44,541 nucleotides of DNA from Bacteroidota bacterium. GTDB taxonomy: Bacteria > Bacteroidota > Bacteroidia > CAILMK01. The DNA lies in the NCBI GenBank assembly GCA_013288555.1, contig JABDBQ010000018.1, positions 1-44,541 of the forward strand, given 5' to 3'. This document shows positions 1 through 10,119 of the stretch, one piece after another. The notes under the pieces are model-generated. The model worked only from the letters and a program-made list of their open reading frames with translations, was not told the DNA's origin and searched no databases. Position 1 is the first letter of the stretch. Each line of letters begins with the position of its first letter. A program made the position numbers and the translations under genes.

Positions 1-1501
1 AGGTCAACAGGCTTTCCTGCCCCTGGCGTGTCACAAATATAGGTTGAATGGTTGGCTGAGAAAGACTTACATAACCTTCCTTCGGCATGGCATCTCCCCA
101 TGATTCGAGGAAATGATGGTCAGGAGCCATATATTGAACCAATTCGCCTGTTTCATCAATTCTGTCATTGAATGAAACGGTCAAACCAACTTTCTTAACT
201 CCGTCACTGAATTTCTGAGGTTCAGGCCAGTTGTATGCCGGATTTACATTCCAGACAAACAAAGCGCCCACTTTACCTGCATTCATATCGCTTACCAGGC
301 CGATCATATCTTTATCACTTCCTGTCTTTTGATAAGAAGGATTTGTAAGATCAACCGTAGTACCGATATTACCCAGCATGCTGTTGATAGAAGCAATGAT
401 CAATTGATGATCTATATTATTGGAATCGCTGATTACAATCGATTTTCCTTTATTAGCCCAAAGATGTTTCGCTGCGGCTTGTAAGGAATTGCCCATCAGT
501 TCCAGGCTTGAACTACCTGCCTGTGGCTTGCCTGCCATATCAGCTACATAGTTGTGCAGCCTGATAAGTGCATCTCCATATTGTGAAGGAGCCAGAACAC
601 CTCTGAGATCAGCATTTGAACCACTCAACGAAAGCGTACTTTCAAATTGAATGTGGTACAGCATGCTTTTCTTGTTGTCCGCGCCCGTATTTCGGGCAGC
701 GCTGTATTGTTTTGTAAATTCGACCGGAGAAAGCCAGGTTCCGAGGAAATCTGCGCCAAAACTTACGAGAACTTTGGCCTCTTCTATTTTATAGTTAGGC
801 AGCACGGCTTTGCCGAATGCCTGGTTATTTGCTTCAATAATTGCTGAATAGGATACTGCATCATAGGCAACATGCTTTGCAGTAGGATATTTTGTTGTAA
901 AATCCTTGATGATCGCCAATGTAGAAGGACTGTTTACGGTTCCTGTTAAGATCCTGATCTGTCCACCTGAAGCGGCAACTGATTTTAATTTGGCCAGAAC
1001 CTCCTGGTCTAAATTCTCCCAGGAAATTTCTTTCTTATCTTTAGTAGGAGAGGCCATTCTTCCGCTATCATATAAGCTCAGAACAGTTCCTTGTCCTACT
1101 GAACAAACGCCACCTCTTGAAAAAGCAGATTCAGCATTGCCTTCTATTTTAATCGGCCTTCCTTCACGTGTTTTTACGATCAGGGAGCAACTTGCCGAAC
1201 AACCCGAACAGGTAGTGGCATAATAATTGGCGATACCCGGATCAATTTCAACCGGTTTGATCAGATAGGGGATTACTTTTTTAACAGGGGTTTTGGTACA
1301 GGCTGCCAGGGTAGCGGCAGAAACACTGAAACCCATGAATTTTAAAAAGTCGCGCCTGGAAGCGGTAAGACCCATTTCAGGCTCGCTCAGAACATTGCCA
1401 AGTGGCAGCTTTTCTGCAAACTCATTATAGCGTTGCTTTTCAAAAGCTTCTTCATGATGAAGTTCTTCGAGGCCTTTCCAGTATTTATTATTGTTTTCCA
1501 T
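1..1501 (-). CDS. actB: Alternative complex III iron-sulfur/molybdopterin-oxidoreductase-like subunit B (3' end outside window)
   Basis: My reading of the minus strand gives about 500 residues before the frame runs off the left edge. They begin MENNNKYWKGLEELHHEE, with the ATG at 1499-1501. Around residues 48-70 is a Tat-type signal, SRRDFLKFMGFSVSAATLAA, followed by a cysteine cluster TTCSGCSASC near residue 95 and a molybdopterin-oxidoreductase-like fold (SRGGVCSVGQG, SFGADFLGTW). In the family, ActB is a large periplasmic subunit of alternative complex III, a quinol:electron-acceptor oxidoreductase that replaces cytochrome bc1. Its molybdopterin-like domain carries no molybdenum cofactor and the Fe-S clusters lie in the C-terminal half, outside this window. 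It lies 39 bases downstream of the multiheme subunit gene, so the two are probably cotranscribed. The rest of the operon (actC onward) should lie to the left. Confidence 0.88.
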   Translation of the reverse strand, partial: MENNNKYWKGLEELHHEEAFEKQRYNEFAEKLPLGNVLSEPEMGLTASRRDFLKFMGFSVSAATLAACTKTPVKKVIPYLIKPVEIDPGIANYYATTCSGCSASCSLIVKTREGRPIKIEGNAESAFSRGGVCSVGQGTVLSLYDSGRMASPTKDKKEISWENLDQEVLAKLKSVAASGGQIRILTGTVNSPSTLAIIKDFTTKYPTAKHVAYDAVSYSAIIEANNQAFGKAVLPNYKIEEAKVLVSFGADFLGTWLSPVEFTKQYSAARNTGADNKKSMLYHIQFESTLSLSGSNADLRGVLAPSQYGDALIRLHNYVADMAGKPQAGSSSLELMGNSLQAAAKHLWANKGKSIVISDSNNIDHQLIIASINSMLGNIGTTVDLTNPSYQKTGSDKDMIGLVSDMNAGKVGALFVWNVNPAYNWPEPQKFSDGVKKVGLTVSFNDRIDETGELVQYMAPDHHFLESWGDAMPKEGYVSLSQPTIQPIFVTRQGQESLLT

Positions 1502-1540
1502 TCTAACCTGATTATATATCCCGGTTTAAACCTTTAAATA

Positions 1541-2398
1541 TTAATAATGACATTGAGAACATTCTACGCCGCCAAGCTGAGCGATCGTAAAGTTTTTATG
1601 TTTTTTAGCAAAATCAAATGTTGCTGTATAATATGGATTTGCTGTATTTGCCTTGGTTTCTCTGTGGCAGTTGATACACCATCCCATTTCAAGTGTTGAT
1701 ACCTGTTGCACTCGTTCCATTTCCTGAACCCTGCCATGGCAATTCTCGCAGGCAAGTTTCCCTGCGTTCACGTGTTGCGCATGACTAAAGAATACGTGGT
1801 CAGGTAGATTGTGAATCCTTACCCATTGAACCGGGGTAGGGTGGTTGCCATAAGTTCTTGTGTCAGGGTTATAGTCGAGGGCTTTGTAAATTTTAGCAAT
1901 TTCTTTGGTTCCATATTGCGGACCGCTGTTGATGGCATCATGGCAATTCATACAAGTACTCAAAGAAGGTATGCTTGCATTTTTTGCTTTGTCAACGCCC
2001 GTATGGCAATATTGGCACTGAATGCCATACTGGCCAGCGTGAATTTTATGATTAAACTTAATGGGTTGTTCAGGAGCATAACCTATTTCTGTACCTAGAT
2101 CCTGGGCTCTTTCATAAAGAAATACGAATGAAGCTATGGTACCTATGAAAAGGATGCCAAGAATGATCAGTGTAAAATTGAGATTTTTTACAGCCCAATC
2201 CCATTTCCTGCCAAACCATCCTGGTTCATTTGAGGTTGTTTCCGGTTCGGCGGATTCTCTTCCTAATTCTCTTACCTTGCTCCTTACGCTCACCAATAAC
2301 CAGGCCACCAGAATCAGCAACCCTAAAAGTATAATTAATACAATAATACTAATTTCGTAAGGAAGGCCAAACAGCCCTCCATTGTTCCCAGCTACCAT
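1541..2398 (-). CDS. actA: Alternative complex III pentaheme cytochrome c subunit A (short form)
   Basis: The product has 285 residues and five CxxCH heme sites: C128-H132 (CQYCH), C149-H153 (CMNCH), C217-H221 (CENCH), C241-H245 (CINCH) and C280-H284 (CSQCH). Two hydrophobic segments, about residues 15-37 and 73-95, precede the heme domain. This matches ActA, the pentaheme electron-transfer subunit of alternative complex III, in the operon order actA-actB. There is no cleavable signal peptide. With two membrane spans and periplasmic hemes, the N-terminus would also have to be periplasmic. As I recall, many Bacteroidota homologues are longer and carry a signal peptide and a mono-heme cytochrome domain before these spans. 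No such domain is encoded here or in the 340 bases upstream. The ATG at 2396-2398 is the first start in the frame. Confidence 0.85.
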   Translation of the reverse strand: MVAGNNGGLFGLPYEISIIVLIILLGLLILVAWLLVSVRSKVRELGRESAEPETTSNEPGWFGRKWDWAVKNLNFTLIILGILFIGTIASFVFLYERAQDLGTEIGYAPEQPIKFNHKIHAGQYGIQCQYCHTGVDKAKNASIPSLSTCMNCHDAINSGPQYGTKEIAKIYKALDYNPDTRTYGNHPTPVQWVRIHNLPDHVFFSHAQHVNAGKLACENCHGRVQEMERVQQVSTLEMGWCINCHRETKANTANPYYTATFDFAKKHKNFTIAQLGGVECSQCHY

Positions 2399-2598
2399 GC
2401 TTTAGCTATTAATAAATTTTGAAGATTCGTTTGTTTGAAAACCCGGGTTTTTGCAGAAAGAGTCGGCTGATTGCAATTTTGAAAAGTTGATATCCTTCTG
2501 ATAATCTTTTCTTAATAAACTGAAAATGCCTTTTACCCCTTTTAGTGTCATATTAATCCATGAAAACAGGTAATTATTCTCCCTGCTCAAAACAGGGG

Positions 2599-2606
2599 CA
2601 AATTTA
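2599..2606 (-). promoter_or_regulatory. Bacteroidota-type -7 promoter element for the actAB operon
   Basis: The minus strand reads TAAATTTG, an exact match to the TAnnTTTG -7 consensus of the Bacteroidota housekeeping sigma factor. A T-rich stretch lies upstream, but no clear TTG -33 box. Transcription from here would give a leader of nearly 200 bases before actA. The sequence 2399-2738 holds no other convincing feature. Confidence 0.5.
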
Positions 2607-2738
2607 GAAGATAATTCAAATTAAAACCTGATTTGAAATAGTAAATTATAATTTAGATTCAATCTAAATAATAAGGATTCTTATATAGATTTAATTTGCG
2701 GGAGGGAGATAGAATTAAAGCAAGGATAATAAGTAGTT

Positions 2739-3317
2739 TCAGGAGGTTAGATTTTTTTTTGACCTTACCCTGCTCAGAGATTGTGGTGTGATGCCAAGGT
2801 ATGAGGCAATCATCTGCAGTGGAATCCGGTTTATGAGGCTGGGATATGTTTTTACAAAAAGCAGATAACGTTCTTCGGCACTCACACTAATCAGCGTCAT
2901 GATCCTTTTTTGAAGGGAGCGGTAATTGTTTTGCTGCAGTTCCTGCATCATATATCTGAACGGCGGAACAATTTTTTCCATGTTGTCATAAAAATCGCAA
3001 TCAAACTGAAGGACCCATGAATCTTCAATGGCGTCGATGCTTACCATTGAAATATCAGGTTTTGTCAGCATGTTTTTGTCTCCAATCCACCAGTCTTCAG
3101 GCGCAAACTGCATCATATATTCTTTTCCATTTGAAATGCAATAGCTTCTAAGACAACCTTTTAAAACAAAGTATCCGTGAACGCAGGTTTCTCCTGAATG
3201 AAGCAACTTTTCTCCCTTGAGCACCTTTTTAAGCTCAAGCAGTTTGACGATTTCTTTAAACTCGCTTTCAGAAACTTCTATTCTGAATTCGAGATACTTC
3301 CTGAATCCTTCAACCAT
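2739..3317 (-). CDS. Crp/Fnr-family transcriptional regulator
   Basis: The protein has 192 residues, the usual length for the small Bacteroidota Crp/Fnr subfamily. Residues ~1-120 form a cyclic-nucleotide-binding-like beta-roll (GEKLLHSGETCVHGYFVLKG, MMQFAPEDWWIGD). Residues ~150-190 form a winged helix with the recognition segment MIASYLGITPQSLSRVRSK. The cAMP-contacting residues of classical Crp are not evident and I see no Fnr-type cysteine cluster, so the ligand cannot be predicted. It is transcribed in the same direction as actAB but 340 bases upstream of actA, with a promoter-like site between, so it is probably a separate unit. Regulation of the respiratory genes is possible by proximity only. 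The start is the ATG at 3315-3317. Confidence 0.85.
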   Translation of the reverse strand: MVEGFRKYLEFRIEVSESEFKEIVKLLELKKVLKGEKLLHSGETCVHGYFVLKGCLRSYCISNGKEYMMQFAPEDWWIGDKNMLTKPDISMVSIDAIEDSWVLQFDCDFYDNMEKIVPPFRYMMQELQQNNYRSLQKRIMTLISVSAEERYLLFVKTYPSLINRIPLQMIASYLGITPQSLSRVRSKKNLTS

Positions 3318-3467
3318 ACCCCAGAATTTATAAGCTGATCAGAACAGCCTAAGTGAACAATTCAATACCTTCTAAACGTAAGACGGAAGAATAAAATAAA
3401 GGGTTGCCTGATTGAATATTATTTTTTAATGAATGGAAAACATCCCTTTTTTATATCCGCAATGCAA

Positions 3468-4433
3468 TTATGTTCTATGCCCGATATGAACCAACGCGTC
3501 ACCGGCATGTATTACCGGAGAATAATTAAGACCAATAATATAACCTTCAACCGGACTTATAACTGGCAATTCATACCTGTTGAAAGGATCTGTTATTGTT
3601 CCAATAAAATCATCAGCCATTAAGTAGTCCCCATTAGAAGAATGATGATGAAATAGCCCGGCATTTTCAGCCCGAATCCAGGTTGTCTTATCCAGGATGA
3701 TAGGTTTGGTCGCAGGTTTTATAGATTCATGATCCGGAATCATACCAAGGCTTACCATAAGTCGCCGGGTACCATTAATTGCTTCATCAATTGCAGGTTC
3801 GTCAAACCGCAATGATTGTCCCCCTTCAAATACAATAATTGTCTTCCCCATTTCCTTTGCCTCATTACGTAAGGAATTCGGGATAGATGGTGTATTAATA
3901 ATAAAAGGAGGTGCAAATCCTTTGGCGAGCATGAGACTTTTTTCATCGCTGAATTCACATCTTATCTGAGCATAATTTGCCCTGTTGCCGCCACCGGTAT
4001 GAAAATCGACCCCGTAATCAATTAAGGGAAGGATTTTTTTAGAAACATTGTACGCAACCCGGCTTGCCAGAGAGCCGTTTTTGGTACCTGGAAAACTTCT
4101 GTTGGCGTCTTTTCCGTCGGGCAATTCGCGATTAAAATTCAAAAATCCATAGATATTCAATACTGGTATGGCAATAATGGTACCGGCAGATGGTTGAAGC
4201 ATTTCATTTTTCATCATGCGTCTGATAATTTCGACTCCATTCACTTCATCTCCATGAAGTCCTCCGGATATCAAAAGTACTGGCCCGTTCTTCTTACCTC
4301 TATATATATAAATGTGTAAATTGACTACACTGCCGGTAGGAAGTTTCGCTATATGAAGAATATATTCTTTAAGCTCACCGCGCTCTATTTCTCTTTTAAT
4401 ATCGAGATCATCTGAAATTTCCTCAATTGCCAT
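3468..4433 (-). CDS. Succinylglutamate desuccinylase/aspartoacylase family zinc hydrolase
   Basis: The protein has 321 residues and belongs to the M14-like AstE/AspA fold. Visible motifs are the first zinc site GGLHGDEVNG near residue 59 (His and Glu ligands), the RELPDGKDANRSFPG segment that typifies the family, the second zinc-ligand region VDFHTGGG near residue 145, and VFEGGQS near residue 200 with the candidate catalytic Glu. The C-terminal part is a beta-rich domain (ISPVEGYIIGLNYSPVIHAG) usual in this subgroup. The enzyme should hydrolyse an amide bond of an N-acyl amino acid or a peptide-like substrate in the cytoplasm. No signal peptide is seen. The precise substrate is not identifiable and the neighbours do not form a pathway with it. 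A promoter element lies only 7 bases upstream of the ATG. Confidence 0.85.
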   Translation of the reverse strand: MAIEEISDDLDIKREIERGELKEYILHIAKLPTGSVVNLHIYIYRGKKNGPVLLISGGLHGDEVNGVEIIRRMMKNEMLQPSAGTIIAIPVLNIYGFLNFNRELPDGKDANRSFPGTKNGSLASRVAYNVSKKILPLIDYGVDFHTGGGNRANYAQIRCEFSDEKSLMLAKGFAPPFIINTPSIPNSLRNEAKEMGKTIIVFEGGQSLRFDEPAIDEAINGTRRLMVSLGMIPDHESIKPATKPIILDKTTWIRAENAGLFHHHSSNGDYLMADDFIGTITDPFNRYELPVISPVEGYIIGLNYSPVIHAGDALVHIGHRT

Positions 4434-4440
4434 GGTATGG

Positions 4441-4448
4441 CAAAGATA
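4441..4448 (-). promoter_or_regulatory. -7 element directly in front of the aspartoacylase-family gene
   Basis: The minus strand reads TATCTTTG, a perfect TAnnTTTG. It ends 7 bases before the ATG at 4433. In Bacteroidota, transcription begins a few bases after this element, so the mRNA would be leaderless or nearly so. No good -33 box is visible. Confidence 0.5.
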
Positions 4449-4658
4449 ATAATTGTCTCATAAATCACCCTCTTAACAAATATCAAAGAACAATCCTATT
4501 ATAAATTATTCATAATGAATATATTATATCTTTTTTATCCAATTTTTATCTTCACGCGTTTTATTCAAGCACCCGGGTCGTATTTTGCGTGATGAAATCC
4601 GGGGTTGGAAAACTGTTTTTAATCGGGATTGTTTTGAAAATAAAAAAAGGATGACAAA

Positions 4659-6590
4659 TTGAAAAGTAAGACTTTAAAGAAAATTAACTTTTACATAGCA
4701 CTTGTGATTCTGGCCGGATGGCTTGTCGTGTTTTTTGCGAAAGACTGGTTCCTTGGTGTTGCCATCAGAAATGTTCAGCACAAACTTAAAAACAGGTACA
4801 AAGTCGAATTAACTTTAAAAAATTATGCGTTACATGGTTGGAATGAAGTGATTATGAACGGTGTGGATTGCAGGTCAGTTTCAAATGATACCATTGCGTA
4901 TTTAAGCCATGTTCAGTTAAAGATAAAACTATGGCCGCTCATCTCAGGTAAAATAAGGCTGGAAAATATGCGGATGGAAGATGGTGTTTTTAACCTTAAC
5001 GAAATCAGTAAATTGAGACAAAAAGGGAATGGTTCCGGGCAAAAAGATTCCAACCAGCTCGCCAAAGCTCAGAAATATATTCAGCTTTTGCAGGATGGTG
5101 CAAACCTGATCCCTGATGATTTTATGGCAAGGAAAATTGAAATAAAATATTCAGATTCTTCCGGGAACATCAATGGCATTATTGATTCGGTTTCATATTC
5201 AGATTCGAAATTGTATGCCAGGTCGGCCCTTACCATAAAAGATCAGCATCAAACCTGGATGGCCGATGGAACATTTGACAAAAGCAGCCTGGAAACACAT
5301 ATCAACGTAAAAAGCAATGTTACTGGCTTTTACCAGCTTAGCATGATCAAAAAACTGGCCAGTGCAAATATAGGTTTCAGATCATACAGTATAAATTTAA
5401 ATGAAATTGAGGACAATGACGATTACGTAAATGTAAAGGGATCATTAAGCGCCCACAATATAAAAATCTACAATCCAAGAATATCCGCTGATACTGTTTT
5501 GGCGGATAGTGGCGGCATCGACTTTTCAATAAAACTCACGAATCTGAAAATAATTCTTGACAGCACTAGCAGATTGCATTTAAACGGACTTACTGCAATG
5601 ATAAGTTCTGATTATAGTTATATGTACCCTGCAAATATTCATGCAAAACTATATGTAGCACCCATGCCTGCACAAGCTATTCTTGAGGCCATGCCCTCAG
5701 GTGCTTTTGAAATAACCCATTCAATGACGCTGGATGGAAATATGGGCTATCATCTTGATTTTTATCTGAATATAGACAAAAAGGATAGCTGCCATATTGA
5801 TGCCGGGGTTATAAACCAGGGAATAAAAATAATAAATTATGGTACTGCAGATCTCAGGAAAATAAATGGCAACTTTACTTATCATCCATACAACAGCAGA
5901 AGGCCGATTCAGGTAGATTCTGCAAATCCGGAATATGCCTCTTTATCATCTTTGCCAAAACACCTTGTTGACGCGGTTGTAAATTCAGAAGACCCGAATT
6001 TCTATTATAACAGGGGTGTTGAGCCGGATGCCATTGAAGTTTCAGTTCTTCAAAATCTGAAGCAGGGTCGGTTTCGACAGGGTGGGAGTACCATAACCAT
6101 GCAATTGGTTAAAAATGTGTTTCTTACCCATCAAAAAACCATTGATCGCAAACTCGAAGAATTTTTCCTGGTCTGGCTGCTTGAAAACATGCACATCACC
6201 AGTAAAAACAGGATCCTCGAGGTATATCTCAATATTATAGAATGGGGACCGGATGTATACGGGATAGGAGAGGCATCAAAATTTTATTTCAATAAAAAAC
6301 CATCACAACTGTCTCTGAATGAAAGTATTTTCCTTGCTAAAATTATACCTCAGCCCCTTGGGTTTATGAACAGGTTTGATGATCAGGGGAATCTAAAAGA
6401 AAGCTTTCAGAAAAAGGCGCTTACAACGGTTGACAGAATGGCCAGGCGAGGAAATCTTGATGTAGAAGCCCAGGGCGCATACTGGCCGGTAGTAAAAATT
6501 ACCGGTCCTGCTAAAAACCTGATTAAAATTAGCCCCGGGGTGGATAGTTTAAGAATAAGGGACAGTATCAGCAGGGAGAATGAATGGTAA
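4659..6590 (+). CDS. Membrane-anchored GT51 peptidoglycan glycosyltransferase with AsmA-like N-terminal region
   Basis: The protein has 643 residues. A single transmembrane segment (~residues 10-27) is followed by ~350 residues of beta-rich AsmA-like sequence, then a GT51 (MtgA/PBP1-type) domain at ~420-590. GT51 motifs in order are SEDPNFYYNRG (catalytic Glu444 by position), GGSTITMQL (475-483), RKLEEFFLVWLLE and KNRILEVYLNIIEWGPDVYGIG. There is no transpeptidase domain, so it is monofunctional and should polymerise lipid II outside the inner membrane. The His usual in the ED-x2-F-x2-H-x-G motif is Asn here. The start is a TTG at 4659, eight bases after an AAGGA-like ribosome site. An ATG at 4651 is out of frame and hits a stop after three codons, and the next in-frame ATG would lose the anchor. 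The gene stands alone on the plus strand. Confidence 0.85.
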   Translation: MKSKTLKKINFYIALVILAGWLVVFFAKDWFLGVAIRNVQHKLKNRYKVELTLKNYALHGWNEVIMNGVDCRSVSNDTIAYLSHVQLKIKLWPLISGKIRLENMRMEDGVFNLNEISKLRQKGNGSGQKDSNQLAKAQKYIQLLQDGANLIPDDFMARKIEIKYSDSSGNINGIIDSVSYSDSKLYARSALTIKDQHQTWMADGTFDKSSLETHINVKSNVTGFYQLSMIKKLASANIGFRSYSINLNEIEDNDDYVNVKGSLSAHNIKIYNPRISADTVLADSGGIDFSIKLTNLKIILDSTSRLHLNGLTAMISSDYSYMYPANIHAKLYVAPMPAQAILEAMPSGAFEITHSMTLDGNMGYHLDFYLNIDKKDSCHIDAGVINQGIKIINYGTADLRKINGNFTYHPYNSRRPIQVDSANPEYASLSSLPKHLVDAVVNSEDPNFYYNRGVEPDAIEVSVLQNLKQGRFRQGGSTITMQLVKNVFLTHQKTIDRKLEEFFLVWLLENMHITSKNRILEVYLNIIEWGPDVYGIGEASKFYFNKKPSQLSLNESIFLAKIIPQPLGFMNRFDDQGNLKESFQKKALTTVDRMARRGNLDVEAQGAYWPVVKITGPAKNLIKISPGVDSLRIRDSISRENEW

Positions 6591-6616
6591 GGTTAGAGAA
6601 ACAATGAAGGTTTGCG

Positions 6617-6624
6617 TACCTTTG
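6617..6624 (+). promoter_or_regulatory. -7 element upstream of the ABC-F gene
   Basis: TACCTTTG matches TAnnTTTG exactly. It lies in the 67-base gap between the GT51 gene and the ABC-F gene, 33 bases before the ATG, so the ABC-F gene probably has its own promoter. Confidence 0.5.
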
Positions 6625-6645
6625 CACTAATTTTTATCGAAATAA

Positions 6646-8289
<1,644 letters not shown>

Positions 8290-8302
8290 TGGCTAAGTAT
8301 TC

Positions 8303-8321
8303 ATTCCTGAGAAACAGGAAT
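8303..8321 (+). terminator. Possible weak terminator after the ABC-F gene
   Basis: A perfect 7-bp inverted repeat (ATTCCTG, 5-base loop, CAGGAAT) lies 14 bases after the stop codon. The downstream sequence has only a short T-rich run (TTGTTT), so termination would be weak. The rest of 8322-8581 shows nothing I recognise. Confidence 0.35.
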
Positions 8322-8581
8322 TGTTTAGAAAATGCAAATTTATCGAAACTTATATTTCTAAACTCTTTTATATAGACAGGCAACCGAGTCGCTTGCCCGC
8401 AGTCAATCCGTTAACAAAATTTCTTACTTTTTACCTGATAAAGACATTCAGATAAAGAACAAATTGTGCTGCATTTTATAGGTTTTGTCTCCACACTCGA
8501 GTGAAATGAAAAGCAGGTTTAAAAAATATTTTATCGGTTCTTTTATATCAAGGGTTGCATCATTCATAATTACATACAGCT

Positions 8582-8589
8582 TATCTTTG
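8582..8589 (+). promoter_or_regulatory. -7 element of the truncated kup gene
   Basis: TATCTTTG is an exact TAnnTTTG match ending 16 bases before the ATG of the kup fragment. A TTG at 8555-8557 is a possible but loosely spaced -33 box. The promoter appears intact although the gene is not. Confidence 0.5.
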
Positions 8590-8605
8590 TTTCCGCTTTC
8601 AGATT

Positions 8606-9040
8606 ATGAATCATAATTCCTTGACAAACAGGCTTACGGCCGCAGGGGTTCTCATTACATTAGGTATTGTTTTCGGAGATATCGGAACATCTCCCCTGTA
8701 TGTAATGGATGCCATTATCGGGAAAAGTGCGGTTTCTCATGATCTGATTCTAGGTGGTATTTCCTGTGTGTTCTGGACGCTGACGTTTCAGACAACTTTA
8801 AAATATGTAGTACTGACATTAAGGGCTGACAACAGGGGTGAAGGCGGCATTCTTTCGTTATATGCTCTTGTGCGAAGGCGAGGGAAATGGCTTGTCTGGC
8901 CTGCAATTATTGGTGCGAGTGCATTATTGGCAGATGGTATGATCACCCCGCCGATATCCGTAACATCGGCGATTGAAGGTTTAAAAATATTTAACCCTAA
9001 TATTCCTGTTGTTCAAATAGTTATTGCCATTCATGATTAA
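8606..9040 (+). pseudogene. kup: 3'-truncated KUP-type potassium transporter (N-terminal 144 residues)
   Basis: The frame begins [20 protein letters not shown] and contains the strongly conserved KUP N-terminus: [44 protein letters not shown] and [20 protein letters not shown]. Full KUP/Trk K+/H+ symporters are about 600-650 residues with 12 membrane spans. Here the family sequence stops abruptly after PVVQIVIAI, followed by His-Asp-stop. No downstream frame resumes KUP sequence, so this is a deletion or rearrangement and not a simple frameshift. The remnant would contain only the first few spans and should not transport potassium. The N-terminal codons look undamaged, suggesting recent loss. 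Confidence 0.88.
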
Positions 9041-9462
9041 ATATGGTTACAATCGTAGTGAAAAAATGAGCAACTAAAGGAACAATTACTATATCAGTAA
9101 GGTATAATATTTTAGGCCGAAAGTAACTCAAAATAAATCGCTCATACTGAAATGGCTTTTAACATGATTTGAAGTTCCCTTTTTACGGTTTTGAAATCTT
9201 CGAACCATATTCCTTAGCATCATCTCTGATGAATAAAATCCTTTGGCCACAACATTATAAATTCAACCATAGAGGTCGATCGGAATATATTATTAGGAAA
9301 AATATTTATAAATTATACTCGAACAGATTAAGTCAGCTTGTACAATCAGTTTAATACCACTATTTTTCCTTCTGATAAATCTCCTTTTCTTTAAAAGTTG
9401 ACTATAATTTTTATCTACTTTGCACGCTTCTAATTGCCAATATATTATTCATTATTTACAAT
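9041..9462. other. Gene-free scar between two truncated genes
   Basis: About 420 AT-rich bases separate the broken end of kup from the stop of the truncated T9SS cargo gene. I see no reliable coding sequence, no transposase remnant and no clear terminal inverted repeats. A promoter-like element at 9398-9422 points right and has no gene behind it. Confidence 0.5.
9398..9422 (+). promoter_or_regulatory. Orphan promoter-like sequence
   Basis: TTG (9398-9400, in TTGACT) is followed after 15 bases by TACTTTG, close to TAnnTTTG with one base missing. It faces the 3' end of the opposing truncated gene at 9463 and has no plus-strand gene. It may be left from a lost gene. Confidence 0.3.
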
Positions 9463-10119
9463 TTAATTTGCATGTACTACCTTGTAGATAATTGTTTTCT
9501 CATTAATTGTGAGGCAAATCAGATACAGCCCGGGATTTAATTTTTTTGGATCAGGTACAACTTCATCAAGATATATTCCTTGGGTTCTTCTCCATTTTTG
9601 AGGGGTGATCATTTCTCTTCCTAGAGCATCATACATGGCAATAGAGAACGTGGTATTTGAATTCAGATTTGAATAAACATTAATTTGATTGCTAAACGGA
9701 TCAGGGAAAATATTTACGCTATCTATATTTACATGGTTGTAAATACCTGATGTATGATGATTTATTGAAAGTACGGTATCAAATATATCTATACAACCAA
9801 GAGTATTTGTCACCTTTAAGCTAATGGAAAGTGTTGGGTAATCGTTGTTGTAGTCGTAAAATACAGTTGGCTCATTTACAATCGTTCCGTTTCCAAGGTC
9901 CCATTGGTATGAATTAAAAAGGCTGTCAATTACAGAAAATTTGTAAGATCTTCCGCCAACATTGAGTATATTGAAAATATTCGATGGGAATTTGTCAATT
10001 CTTATCACATCTGTATCTGAATTACTGCATCCATTACCATTAGCTTCAATAATAACCAGAGTTGCCCGTCCGGTATCAGTCCATGTCACTTTTATGGAAT
10101 TCAGGCTTGAGTCCGATAT
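9463..10119 (-). pseudogene. 5'-truncated T9SS cargo protein (C-terminal ~200 residues)
   Basis: The readable frame starts after a TAA at 10120-10122 and continues SDSSLNSIKVTWTDTGRATL, which is mid-protein sequence typical of large PKD-rich secreted proteins. The first usable start is a GTG at 10087-10089, giving 208 residues with no signal peptide. Visible parts are a PKD-like module (FNSYQWDLGNGTIVNEPTVF) and a T9SS type A sorting tail (VNIFPDPFSNQINVYS, ending IIYKVVHAN). Without a signal peptide it cannot reach the T9SS, so it is a remnant of a longer gene whose 5' part is gone. It faces the truncated kup across a gene-free gap. Confidence 0.75.

Noticed and set aside
906-1223. 105-codon plus-strand frame opposite actB
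   Set aside because: It lies wholly inside the clearly coding minus-strand actB sequence.
2402-2590. 62-codon minus-strand frame just upstream of actA
   Set aside because: It starts with TTG, has no CxxCH or other family motif and lies in the predicted actA leader, so I treat it as chance.
9169-9354. 61-codon plus-strand frame in the scar after kup
   Set aside because: The composition is AT-driven (rich in I, Y, N, K), there is no recognisable motif, no promoter fits and it sits in decayed DNA.
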